Of a DNA stretch of 64,000 nt, positions 36,034 through 44,947 are shown one piece after another. Positions within the stretch are counted from its first letter, which is position 1; every line of letters begins with the position of its first letter. The notes below the pieces were generated by a model. That model was not told the origin of the DNA. It searched no databases and saw only the letters and a list, made by a program, of their open reading frames with translations. The stretch is from Oxalobacteraceae bacterium (GTDB lineage: Bacteria > Pseudomonadota > Gammaproteobacteria > Burkholderiales > Burkholderiaceae_D). A program made the translations under genes and the position numbers. The stretch spans positions 1 to 64,000 of the forward strand of contig JAHFQV010000004.1 of assembly GCA_023259175.1 (NCBI GenBank), written 5' to 3'.

Positions 36034-37398
36034 TACGAAGTCATTAATACCCAAATTGCACCTGAGGGACGTTTAGAAGTTTTATCTAAAGCTGAAGTAG
36101 CGCGTCTCTGGGATACCAGTCATGGTAGTCTTTATCAATTATTTCGTAGCTGCGCGCTCGCGGTTTTGAACTGCGGAAGCGGCTTAGACGATGGTAAGGA
36201 GTTGTTGGAGCGATATAAAAGTTTTGACATCAACATCATTCAACGTGAGCGTGGCATTAAGCTCGATGTGAAAGGTGCGCCTGCAGGCGCTTTTGTCGAT
36301 GGCGTGATGATTAAGGGTATCCAAGAGCATTTGTTCGCGGTATTGCGCGACATTCTATTCACCCACGGCGAAATCTCGCAAAATAGTCAAATCGATCTTC
36401 AATCTACTGAAGGCATTACTGACGCGGTTTTTCATATTTTACGAAACGCAAATTTCCTACAGCCGCAGATTAGCCCTAATCTTGTTGTGTGCTGGGGCGG
36501 ACATTCGATTTCGGGGCCGGAATACGATTACAGCAAACAAGTGGGTTATCAATGCGGTTTACGGGGCATTGATATTTGCACGGGATGTGGTCCCGGTGCG
36601 ATGAAAGGACCCATGAAAGGCGCTGCGATAGGACACGCCAAACAGCGGATTTTGCAGGGACGTTACTTAGGTATTTCCGAGCCCGGTATTATCGCCGCTG
36701 AAGCCCCAAACCCTATCGTCAATGACTTAGTGATTTTGCCGGACATTGAGAAGCGCTTAGAAGCCTTTGTGCGTATGGCGCATGCGGTTGTGGTCTTTCC
36801 AGGGGGGGCGGGCACGGCGGAGGAAATTCTTTACCTGCTGGGGATATTACTGCATCCAGATAATGCTGATTTACCTTTCCCTTTGATTTTTACTGGGCCG
36901 CAGTCTGCCAGCGCCTATTTCAAACAAATTGATCAATTTGTGGCCGATACACTGGGACCACAGGCGCAGAGCAAATACCGGATTATTATCAACGATCCTA
37001 AGCTTGTTGCGAAGGAAGCCCAGATCGGTATTAAGATGGTACGCGCCTATCGGAAAACACGGGGCGATGCCTACTACTACAATTGGATGCTTAAGATCGA
37101 TCCCGAATTTCAGCATCCGTTTGAGCCTACCCATGAAAATATGCGTGGCTTGGCGCTACACAAAAATCAAGCACCGCATTTACTTGCAGCGAATTTGCGC
37201 CGCGCATTTTCAGGTGTGGTCGCTGGGAACGTGAAAGATCAGGGAATACGTGCGATAGAAAAATTTGGACATTTCGAGATTACGGGCGATCCAGCGATCA
37301 TGCATTCGATGGATGTTTTACTGAATTCTTTCGTGACCCAACATCGAATGAAATTGCCAGGGAAGGCTTATGTGCCATGTTATAAGGTGATTAAGTAG
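36028..37398 (+). CDS. ppnN: Pyrimidine/purine nucleotide 5'-monophosphate nucleosidase PpnN
   Basis: A 456-residue LOG-fold nucleosidase that cleaves nucleoside monophosphates to base and ribose 5-phosphate; the E. coli counterpart (YgdH) is 454 residues and is stimulated by (p)ppGpp. Seen: GIDICTGCGPGAMKGPMKGA and the LOG catalytic motif VVFPGGAGTAEEILYLLG, plus flanking N- and C-terminal regulatory domains. AAAAAAAGG precedes the ATG. The gene is followed six bases later by the 232-bp repeat element. Confidence 0.92.
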   Translation: MEYEVINTQIAPEGRLEVLSKAEVARLWDTSHGSLYQLFRSCALAVLNCGSGLDDGKELLERYKSFDINIIQRERGIKLDVKGAPAGAFVDGVMIKGIQEHLFAVLRDILFTHGEISQNSQIDLQSTEGITDAVFHILRNANFLQPQISPNLVVCWGGHSISGPEYDYSKQVGYQCGLRGIDICTGCGPGAMKGPMKGAAIGHAKQRILQGRYLGISEPGIIAAEAPNPIVNDLVILPDIEKRLEAFVRMAHAVVVFPGGAGTAEEILYLLGILLHPDNADLPFPLIFTGPQSASAYFKQIDQFVADTLGPQAQSKYRIIINDPKLVAKEAQIGIKMVRAYRKTRGDAYYYNWMLKIDPEFQHPFEPTHENMRGLALHKNQAPHLLAANLRRAFSGVVAGNVKDQGIRAIEKFGHFEITGDPAIMHSMDVLLNSFVTQHRMKLPGKAYVPCYKVIK

Positions 37399-37863
37399 AG
37401 ACCCTAGGGAAGCGCGGACTTATTCGATAAGCGCGAAACCCCATTTTTTTTGAAAGCTGATTTTGCGACCTTGATCAAGGAAAAAATGGGATTTCCCTCC
37501 GGGTTCGGCACAAAATCGGCGATTTTGGCAGCAAATTCCCTTGCTTGGCGCCAGCCAAGCTGCGGTAATGTTGCTACCAAACTCATCCCATTTTGAGCTC
37601 GAACGCGCATACCGAATAAATCCGCGCTTCCCTAGGTGAAACGGGCGGCCGCAAACTTATCTCCTTGTAAATTGAAACTGATGTGAAAAATACGTGGCGT
37701 GAGATTGTGTCGTATCCGGGCGAAAAATAAATATTTCAGAGCGGAAAAATAGTGTTCTCTGGAAAAAAAGTAGCATAATGAGAAAACGGTGCAATATTTT
37801 GTAAAGAATGGGTGTTTGGGGAATTCCGTCATTTGCTGTCTCTAAGCTTGAAGGATGAACGAC
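37399..37863. other. Intergenic region between ppnN and cheV
   Basis: 465 bases. The left half is the palindromic element 37404-37635. The right half (37636-37863) is AT-rich and should hold the cheV promoter; the short minus-strand ORFs here have no family-like features. I could not find a convincing flagellar sigma-28 pattern. Confidence 0.5.
37404..37635. mobile_element. 232-bp REPIN/MITE-like element, CTAGGGAAGC family, copy D
   Basis: The ends are inverted repeats of about 32 bp with roughly four mismatches: CTAGGGAAGCGCGGACTTAT on the left and, on the opposite strand at the right end, CTAGGGAAGCGCGGATTTAT. Each end is itself a small palindrome. The left 125 bp match copy C in reverse. 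There is no coding capacity, so movement would need a transposase or RAYT-type protein from elsewhere. Element boundaries are inferred from symmetry; no clear target duplication was identified. Confidence 0.65.
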
Positions 37864-38820
37864 ATGAGTACTGTACAACACGAGGTTGATGAACGCACCA
37901 ATCTAATCAGTTCGAATAAATTTGAACTTCTCTTATTTCGTTTGGGCGTGGATGCCGTCAATAACCGTTCCGAGCTATTTGGTATTAACGTTTTCAAGGT
38001 GCGCGAGATCGTTGCGATGCCTGAGATCACCGCCGTGGCGGGCGCATTGCCGCACAATTTGGGCGTGGTCAATCTGCGTGGACAAATCATACAAGTGATT
38101 GATTTACCCTCGGTCGTTGGGCGCAAACCGCCCAGTGGACTCAATATCATGCTTGTGACGGAGTTTGCTCGTTCCACCCAAGGTTTTGCGGTCGAGTCGG
38201 TTGAAGAAATTGTCAGGCTCGATTGGAGCCATGTACTTTCTGCGGAATCAAGTGCTGCTGGTGGTTTGGTCACCAGTATTGCTCGGCTCGATGGTGACGC
38301 CGAAGATACACGCCTAGCGCAGGTGCTGGATGTGGAGCAAATTTTGCGGCAGATCGCGCCTAAAGATAGCAAGGATGTCGATTCCGAAACCATTGGTGCG
38401 AAATTGCGCATGAAACCGGGGGCTGTGATTTTAGCCGCCGACGATTCAGCCGTAGCGCGCGGCTTGATAGGGCAAGCTTTGGACGCAATAGGGGCGCCGT
38501 ATATCATGTCCAAAACAGGCAAAGAGGCATGGGATAAATTACAGGCGATGTATGTCACAGCGCAAGCAGAAGGAAAACCCTTGCGGGATAAAGTCGCACT
38601 GGTGTTGACCGATTTGGAAATGCCGGAAATGGATGGCTTCACTTTGACCCGCAATATCAAGCAAGATGATCGCTATAAAGACATGCCGGTTATAATCCAC
38701 TCATCTTTGTCAGGTACGACGAATGAGGATCATGTACGTAGCGTGGGTGCTGATGCCTACGTCGCCAAATTTGTCGCAGAAGAATTGGCCGCGACGATAC
38801 GTGAAGTGATCGCGCAATAG
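37864..38820 (+). CDS. cheV: Chemotaxis protein CheV
   Basis: A CheW-REC coupling protein of about 318 residues. The CheW-like domain (FELLLFRLGVDAVNNRSELFG to about 165) docks receptors to CheA; the receiver domain starts near AVILAADDSAVARGLIGQAL and carries the phospho-accepting Asp in LVLTDLEMPEMDGFTLT. It tunes receptor adaptation. ATG 37864 has AAGGA eight bases upstream and is preferred to 37855. No other chemotaxis gene is near. Confidence 0.92.
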   Translation: MSTVQHEVDERTNLISSNKFELLLFRLGVDAVNNRSELFGINVFKVREIVAMPEITAVAGALPHNLGVVNLRGQIIQVIDLPSVVGRKPPSGLNIMLVTEFARSTQGFAVESVEEIVRLDWSHVLSAESSAAGGLVTSIARLDGDAEDTRLAQVLDVEQILRQIAPKDSKDVDSETIGAKLRMKPGAVILAADDSAVARGLIGQALDAIGAPYIMSKTGKEAWDKLQAMYVTAQAEGKPLRDKVALVLTDLEMPEMDGFTLTRNIKQDDRYKDMPVIIHSSLSGTTNEDHVRSVGADAYVAKFVAEELAATIREVIAQ

Positions 38821-38864
38821 TGTAATAGAGTTTGAATTTAAAAGAGAGATTGAAAGTTTAAAAG

Positions 38865-39101
38865 ATGGAAAAGTATATGACCTACGAGGAATATTTGGAC
38901 GAGGTCACTACCTTGCTCACTGAAATGTATAAACTCAATGACGAGGCCGCGATTAAGTACGTAATGCGGGCGCAAGCGGCTGATTATTTTAGCCCGCACG
39001 ATGATCACGAAGAAATGCGTACACTTGATCGCGCAATGCAAGACGCAAAAATTGTCTATGAGACGCGAAATAAATCGCGTCCCGAAATCTATCGAAAATA
39101 G
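38865..39101 (+). CDS. Small acidic protein of unknown function
   Basis: A 78-residue protein I do not recognise. It is charged and predicted helical (MTYEEYLDEVTTLLTEMYKLNDEAA), with no membrane segment or cysteine. The start may be ATG 38865 or ATG 38877; GGAAAAG before the latter is the better ribosome-binding site. It follows cheV by 44 bases on the same strand and may be co-transcribed. Its codon use looks like its neighbours, so I believe it is a real gene. Confidence 0.6.
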   Translation: MEKYMTYEEYLDEVTTLLTEMYKLNDEAAIKYVMRAQAADYFSPHDDHEEMRTLDRAMQDAKIVYETRNKSRPEIYRK

Positions 39102-39105
39102 CGCG

Positions 39106-39372
39106 CTAGATTTTTTCCATTTCCTCAGATTCAAGAGCGATGACGTGGGATTGCAGTTGCCCACGCTCATCGTGCCATTCACGCATAACACAGGCTTGGC
39201 CTAATTCGTCGATCGCGATAACTTTAAAAAAATTGCCTATCATAGAGGCGATTAAAATTTGCTCGTCTTCGGGAAAGTGGCCGATGAATTCGTCACTTAA
39301 ATGAATCACACGCACAATATCGCCAAGGCCGACTGGCTGGTTTTTAAAGTCGAGGGTAGGGTTGGAATTCAT
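39106..39372 (-). CDS. Small conserved-looking protein of unknown function
   Basis: An 88-residue, mostly beta protein (VGLGDIVRVIHLSDEFIGHF, IGNFFKVIAIDELGQACVMR) with an SH3-like look; I cannot name a family with certainty. It lies 11 bases downstream of the OPT transporter gene on the same strand and is probably co-transcribed with it. It ends four bases from the convergent small gene at 38865. Confidence 0.65.
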   Translation of the reverse strand: MNSNPTLDFKNQPVGLGDIVRVIHLSDEFIGHFPEDEQILIASMIGNFFKVIAIDELGQACVMREWHDERGQLQSHVIALESEEMEKI

Positions 39373-39383
39373 TTCAATTGCGC

Positions 39384-41669
39384 CTAATTAGAAATCTTGG
39401 ATTGATGATCTGCTTTTTTTTCACGGCCTAGCCAAAACAAAAATAGTGCGATCACGGTAAAGGGGATGAGCGACAGCATATCTGCGTGTGCGCCCTCAAA
39501 AAATGGATTGTGCAGACTGGCCCAGTCGGTGATGCGTTTGTCGAAGTCCGTCATAATGCCCGCCGTGAACGCGATTATGATGCCCGCCAACGCGCCACCT
39601 GCGATGTAGCCGGAGGCAAGCAAGACGCCCGCGCTGCGGTCGCCCATGGCTTGTTTTTCCTCTTCACTTAGGTTTTTGTTTTTCTCTAAACGATTATTTT
39701 GCATATCCACAAGGCCGCGTATCATGCCACCAATGAAGAGCGGTGCAGAGGAAGCGAGTGGCAAATAAACGCCGACCGCAAAGGCCAACGATGGTACCCC
39801 CGACATTTCTAAAACTAAGGCGATGACTACGCCGAATAACACTAAAGCCCAAGGAAGTTCACCATCCAAAATGCCCTTGATGATGTAAGAAATGAGCACC
39901 GCTTTCGGCGCATCATACTTCTTAACCTCGGAGCCATCGGGTCTTTTATTGTAGTTGCCATTGATGCCTGGATCGACCAGATAAATGGCTTGCCCTAAAT
40001 CGTTGACGAGATATTTTCCGGCGGGCGCGTCCTTTGCATCGGTCTTTTGCCATACCTTGTAAGTGCTCTGGTCATCCTTGGCTTGGGGGCCTTGGAGTTG
40101 CGCTCGTTCCTGCAAAGTGGTGGCATCGGTGTGGAGTCCGGGCGCGATCTGTGCGATGGGGACATACACGGTACTTGCGTCATTGAGCTTGAGTAAAATG
40201 GGTCCTAAAATTAAAGCCGAGCAAAATGCGCCAATCAAGATGGCGTATTGTTGATAGCGTGGTGTTGAACCCACTAAGTATCCAGTTTTGAGGTCTTGTG
40301 AAGTGCAGCCAGCGACGCTGGAAGCGATGCAAACGATGGCCCCAACGGATAAGGCCGTTACATAATATTGTCCACCGACCCAGCCCATGAGAAGAAAGAT
40401 TAGGCAAGTAAAGAGCAACGTTGCGACCGTCATGCCGGAGATGGGATTGGACGATTGTCCAATTTGGCCGGTTAATTGTGAAGAGACCGTTGCGAATAAA
40501 AAACCGAAAACCAAGATTAGCAATGCACCTAAAAAATTCATGTGAAGTGGCGTGGCGACCGTGATGACCGCAATGATCGCCAGTGAGCCAATGAGTACCC
40601 ATTTCATCGGCATACTTTGCTCGGTACGTGGCGGGGACTTGTGTTCTCCTTGGGTTGGATTGGTGCGACGACCAAAAATGGATAGACCAGACAATCCAGA
40701 AATTAAACTTCGCCAAATCAGCGGCATGGCTTTGCCCAAACTGATTAAGCCACCTGTTGCAACCGCACCGGCTCCGATATAAAGCACGTACGCAGCACGA
40801 ATTTCATTGGGACTCATTTGACTTATCAGCTTGGTACCCGGCGCAACAGGCGAGAGTAAGCCATCACCAAAAAACTTAATCAATGGAATCAGCAGCATAT
40901 AAGATAAAACACCGCCAGCGGCCATAATGGCACCAATGCGTGGGCCAATGATGTAACCTACGCCCAATAATTCCGGAGAAATTTCTGATCCCAAGGAGCC
41001 GCCTTTGAGTGGCGCAGAAAAGACAAAGTCAACGGTATCTTTCCAAGCTTTGAGCGCGACATTGAGCACCTTGTAGATCAAGCCTATGAAAAAACCACCG
41101 AAAATTATTTTGGCGCGCAGACTGGCTTCTTCTTGGGCACGAGGATTGCTCGCTTCGCCCGCTGCGCTTCGGGACGCATCATTTGCCGCCGCTTTTAGCA
41201 CTTCGGCGCAGGCGGTGCCCTCGGGGTATTTCAGTTCGTGATGCTTGTCGACGATCATGGTGCGACGCATCGGTATCATCAATAAAATACCAAGTAAGCC
41301 CCCTAAAATGGCGACCAGCATGACGCGGTAAATTTCTAAGTCAAATCCTAAAATTAAGATCGCCGGCATGGTTACACCTAGACCAAAAGCCAAAGATTCA
41401 CCGGCAGATCCCGCCGTCTGCGCGAGACTGTTTTCAAGAATGCTGGCGTCTTGAGCGCCGAATTTGTGCCCTAAGCGAAACAAGGTAATGGCAATCACCG
41501 CGACCGGGATAGAAGCGCTTACCGTTAAGCCCACCTTGAGCACAAGGTAGAGCGATGAAGCACCAAATATCATCCCTAAGACGGTCCCCATGATCATCGC
41601 CCTCAAGCTAAATTCAGGCAGGTTTGCAGAATCGGGAATATAGGGTTTGAAGCGAGAAGGTGGCAACAT
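39384..41669 (-). CDS. OPT family oligopeptide transporter
   Basis: A 761-residue inner-membrane protein with about 16 hydrophobic segments. The start [38 protein letters not shown] and the internal [23 protein letters not shown] are characteristic of bacterial OPT transporters (peptide or metal-chelate uptake by proton symport). A large hydrophilic insertion (about 510-595) sits between helices. The substrate is unknown. Confidence 0.93.
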   Translation of the reverse strand: MLPPSRFKPYIPDSANLPEFSLRAMIMGTVLGMIFGASSLYLVLKVGLTVSASIPVAVIAITLFRLGHKFGAQDASILENSLAQTAGSAGESLAFGLGVTMPAILILGFDLEIYRVMLVAILGGLLGILLMIPMRRTMIVDKHHELKYPEGTACAEVLKAAANDASRSAAGEASNPRAQEEASLRAKIIFGGFFIGLIYKVLNVALKAWKDTVDFVFSAPLKGGSLGSEISPELLGVGYIIGPRIGAIMAAGGVLSYMLLIPLIKFFGDGLLSPVAPGTKLISQMSPNEIRAAYVLYIGAGAVATGGLISLGKAMPLIWRSLISGLSGLSIFGRRTNPTQGEHKSPPRTEQSMPMKWVLIGSLAIIAVITVATPLHMNFLGALLILVFGFLFATVSSQLTGQIGQSSNPISGMTVATLLFTCLIFLLMGWVGGQYYVTALSVGAIVCIASSVAGCTSQDLKTGYLVGSTPRYQQYAILIGAFCSALILGPILLKLNDASTVYVPIAQIAPGLHTDATTLQERAQLQGPQAKDDQSTYKVWQKTDAKDAPAGKYLVNDLGQAIYLVDPGINGNYNKRPDGSEVKKYDAPKAVLISYIIKGILDGELPWALVLFGVVIALVLEMSGVPSLAFAVGVYLPLASSAPLFIGGMIRGLVDMQNNRLEKNKNLSEEEKQAMGDRSAGVLLASGYIAGGALAGIIIAFTAGIMTDFDKRITDWASLHNPFFEGAHADMLSLIPFTVIALFLFWLGREKKADHQSKISN

Positions 41670-41786
41670 GAATGCGTCTCAAAATTTTATTTTTGTGTGA
41701 TCGGGGATGCCCCCGAGAAAACGCGATTATCCTGTTTTTCTTTCTGACTGTGCAAATTTTCTCGTGGTGTAAAAGCTTCACGCAAG

Positions 41787-43076
41787 CTATTTTAGGCTAG
41801 GCAGTTTTTTGATGGCGCGTATCGTAGGGTGGTTCCAGGCGAAGATTGCCAATAACAGGGCGCAGATGCTGGAAAATGCCAGTGTGTAACGTAAGCCAAA
41901 ATGCTCGCCTAACCAACCGCCAAGTAAGGCACCAGGCCCTGCAGGGATTAAAATCAGCCAGCGCATGGTGCTCGTCATGCGCCCCAGCAAATGTTCCGGT
42001 GTGACCGCCTGACGCAGTGCGAGAAAATTGATGAAGATGAAAACGCCACCCACCGCGTAGCACATCAACATAATCGTAAAGAGCAAAATACCCCAAGCAG
42101 TATTGGGTGCAAAGCAGAGTAAGCCCCAACCCAAGCCAGAGAGTGCAAAACCAAATACCATGCAACGTCCAGGGCCGAAGCGTCTGCTGAGCCGATTGCC
42201 GACAATACTCGCGGCAATGGTGCCGCAGCCCATACCGACATAACATAAACCGACCGCGTGTTCAGATAAGCCTAAAATACGGGTAGCAAATAAAATTTGT
42301 ACGACCAGCGTCGCGTTATAGGCAAGTTGCCATGCGCCCACCACCCAGGCTAGGCTCATTAAAATTTTATGGTGAAGGACAAAATGTAAACCCGTCTTGA
42401 GGTCCTGCCAAAAATCAGCATCGGCTGCGATTTCACGCACCTCAACAATGCGGATTTTGCGCAATATGCTCGCTGAGCCTAGCAGTAAAAATGCATCAGC
42501 AATCAAGGCAATTGGTGCACCGAGTAATTTGATTAAAGCACCTGCTGCTGCGGGACCGGCGACTTCTGAACCCGAAGTCGCCAAGGCATTTTTTGCATGC
42601 GCCTCAATCAAACGTTCACGCGGAACGATTTGGGTTAACACGATTTGCGCAGCGGTACCGGCGATGGTATTGACTGCGCCTATCATGAACGCCACTACGT
42701 AAAGCCATTCAATCTGCAAATGATGAAACCACCACGCGATGGGTACGCTCGCGACGGCGATAGAAATAGCGATTTCGCCCGCGATATAAACGGGGAGCTT
42801 GCGCACGCGATCTAGCCAAACGCCGCCCGGTAGTGATAGCAAGACATAGGGAAAAACCTCAAAAAAAGTTAATAATCCCATCTGCGTTGGACTCGCATCG
42901 AGCATGACGGCGGCAGTCAACGGCAAGGCCAGCAAAGTAATTTGCGCACCGAAGGAACTGATGAGTATAGAAATCCATAAGCGACGATAGACAAAGTCGC
43001 GCAAAAGATCGTGCGGGGGAATAAAGCTTCGTAGCGAGCACACCTCGCGAACCTGCCGAATTACAAACATCAACAT
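41787..43076 (-). CDS. MFS transporter (EntS/MFS_3-like)
   Basis: A 429-residue, 12-helix permease. Signs: ISILISSFGAQITLLALPLTA in helix 1, the loop motif GVWLDRVRKLPVYI, and GNRLSRRFGPGRCMVFGF in the second half, as in MFS_3-type exporters related to EntS. The likely direction is drug or siderophore efflux; no regulator or siderophore gene is adjacent. A 184-bp divergent region separates it from the exonuclease gene. Confidence 0.88.
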   Translation of the reverse strand: MLMFVIRQVREVCSLRSFIPPHDLLRDFVYRRLWISILISSFGAQITLLALPLTAAVMLDASPTQMGLLTFFEVFPYVLLSLPGGVWLDRVRKLPVYIAGEIAISIAVASVPIAWWFHHLQIEWLYVVAFMIGAVNTIAGTAAQIVLTQIVPRERLIEAHAKNALATSGSEVAGPAAAGALIKLLGAPIALIADAFLLLGSASILRKIRIVEVREIAADADFWQDLKTGLHFVLHHKILMSLAWVVGAWQLAYNATLVVQILFATRILGLSEHAVGLCYVGMGCGTIAASIVGNRLSRRFGPGRCMVFGFALSGLGWGLLCFAPNTAWGILLFTIMLMCYAVGGVFIFINFLALRQAVTPEHLLGRMTSTMRWLILIPAGPGALLGGWLGEHFGLRYTLAFSSICALLLAIFAWNHPTIRAIKKLPSLK

Positions 43077-43260
43077 AAAATAAAAACCAAAAAATGGAAA
43101 CGCAAATTAATGACATAGATCAAGCTAATAGGATGATCCATCTTAGTCAGATTAGTTCAGGGTATTTTAATTAAATTTCGTTTATTTGAAGATCTTCGCT
43201 ACAATTTCGCAAACTTATTTCCACTCGTTCTCTTTATCTCTATTTCTTTCTATTGCTTAT

Positions 43261-44118
43261 ATGCAGACACCCGCTTTAGTCATGATCGACTTTGAAACTT
43301 CCGGCATCAGTCCTGACGAGGGCGGCCGTGTGACGGAAGTGGCGGCCATTCGTATTCGTGATGGTGTAATCCTTGAACGATTTGTTTCGCTGATCAACTG
43401 CAATGTACGTATTTCTTCCTTCATTACGCAGCTCACGGGCATCACGCAAAACATGGTGGATCGCGCACCACCCGTCGGCGAGGTTCTACCGAAACTGATT
43501 GATTTTATTGGCGAAGACTATCTGGCCGCGCACAACGCCAGTTTTGACGAGAAATTCTTAATCGCGGAGGCACATCGTTTGGGTTTGCAAACCCGGCATT
43601 GCGGGGTGATTTGTTCGGTGAAGTTGGCACGTCGCGTTTTGCCCGGTCACACCACGTATTCTTTAGGGCCTTTAGCCGCGCGCTTGGGCTTGAAATTTAA
43701 TGGGCAAGCCCATAGAGCGGAAGCGGATGCGGATGTCGCAGCACGTCTTATATTGCGCTTAATGGAGCAACTTAATACGGTGCATCCTACACTGAGCCTA
43801 GATTTTGCATTACTTGAAAAACTCACCCGCCAAAGTGCGGCGAAAGTGCCTTCTTTTTTAGCAAAATTAACTCAAGTTGCGCCACCGCCGGAAAGAAAAA
43901 AAGTGCGAGGATCCAGTAAAAATATCGTGCGCTATCGTCATTACAAAGGCGGTATTTACGAATTGGTCTGCGAAGCGACCCAGGAATCGGATTTGAGTCC
44001 CGTTATCGTCTATCGCGCCGCCAATGGCAGCATTTGGACGCGACCTAAGGCGGTGTTTTTTGAATGGCTGGAAATAAACGGTACAACGGTTCAGCGATTT
44101 AGTGAAATCATCGAATAG
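43261..44118 (+). CDS. DnaQ-like 3'-5' exonuclease fused to DUF1653
   Basis: About 285 residues. The exonuclease has ExoI MIDFETSG, Exo[12 protein letters not shown] and Exo[16 protein letters not shown], the DEDDh set, as in Pol III epsilon or RNase T. The C-terminal 60 residues ([20 protein letters not shown] to [13 protein letters not shown]) look like DUF1653, usually a stand-alone small domain. ATG 43261 is chosen because it begins the exonuclease fold; it has no Shine-Dalgarno sequence, and TACAAT at 43200 is a likely -10 element. The role could be proofreading or RNA trimming. Confidence 0.85.
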   Translation: MQTPALVMIDFETSGISPDEGGRVTEVAAIRIRDGVILERFVSLINCNVRISSFITQLTGITQNMVDRAPPVGEVLPKLIDFIGEDYLAAHNASFDEKFLIAEAHRLGLQTRHCGVICSVKLARRVLPGHTTYSLGPLAARLGLKFNGQAHRAEADADVAARLILRLMEQLNTVHPTLSLDFALLEKLTRQSAAKVPSFLAKLTQVAPPPERKKVRGSSKNIVRYRHYKGGIYELVCEATQESDLSPVIVYRAANGSIWTRPKAVFFEWLEINGTTVQRFSEIIE

Positions 44119-44219
44119 AACTCGTCGTTTGTAGGCAGGCTTTTAGCGTAAAATCTCGGTTTAATTCAATTCAATTTAGTTTAATCAGCCTAATGAATGG
44201 CTGTCTCTCAGGAGTGGTA

Positions 44220-44786
44220 ATGAGTATTAAATCCGATAAGTGGATACGGCGTATGGCCGAGCAGCATGGCATGATAGAGCCATTTTCACCCGATCAGGTC
44301 AGGCAGGAGAACGGGCAAAAAATTGTGAGTTATGGAACGTCTTCCTACGGTTACGATATCCGCTGTGCGGATGAATTTAAGATTTTCACCAACATCAATA
44401 GCACGATTGTTGACCCTAAAAATTTCGATGAAAAATCTTTCGTTGATTTTAAAGGCGACGTTTGTATTATCCCGCCCAACTCCTTTGCGCTGGCGCGCAC
44501 CATCGAATATTTTCGCATTCCTCGCAGTGTATTGACGATTTGCTTGGGAAAATCGACTTATGCGCGTTGCGGGATTATCGTCAATGTCACGCCATTTGAA
44601 CCGGAGTGGGAAGGTTACGTGACTTTAGAGTTTTCCAATACGACCCCACTGCCCGCCAAAATTTATGCGGGTGAGGGTTGTGCGCAGGTTTTGTTTTTTG
44701 AGAGTGATGAAATGTGCGAAACCTCGTATAAGGATCGTGGCGGAAAATATCAAGGTCAAAGCGGCGTTACTTTGCCCAAGGCCTGA
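44220..44786 (+). CDS. dcd: dCTP deaminase
   Basis: Makes dUTP from dCTP on the route to dTMP. The 188-residue protein has [17 protein letters not shown], the catalytic-Glu region [20 protein letters not shown] and the C-terminal [14 protein letters not shown], which closes over the nucleotide. ATG 44220 follows CAGGAG; the track start at 44193 lies before this site. Confidence 0.95.
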   Translation: MSIKSDKWIRRMAEQHGMIEPFSPDQVRQENGQKIVSYGTSSYGYDIRCADEFKIFTNINSTIVDPKNFDEKSFVDFKGDVCIIPPNSFALARTIEYFRIPRSVLTICLGKSTYARCGIIVNVTPFEPEWEGYVTLEFSNTTPLPAKIYAGEGCAQVLFFESDEMCETSYKDRGGKYQGQSGVTLPKA

Positions 44787-44895
44787 TCGCGCGCGGGCAC
44801 GGTAGGGTAATTGCATGAAGTCAGAGCAAAGCAAAACAACGCAAAAAACCTCTCAACACTGAGACACAGAGTCACAGAGAAAACCATGAGAAATT

Positions 44896-44947
44896 CTCGG
44901 GGAAGCGATGTTGAGTTCAGAGATTAGGCTGAAATTCACTTCCCTAG
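44896..44947. repeat. Possible diverged CTAGGGAAGC-family repeat, copy E
   Basis: CTCGGGGAAGC on the left and CACTTCCCTAG on the right face each other over 52 bp; the interior does not resemble the other copies. The terminal CTAG reaches into the DUF1501 gene, whose stop codon TAG is read from it on the minus strand. Just left (about 44850) is CTGAGACACAGAGTCACAGAG, which looks like another simple dispersed repeat. Confidence 0.4.
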
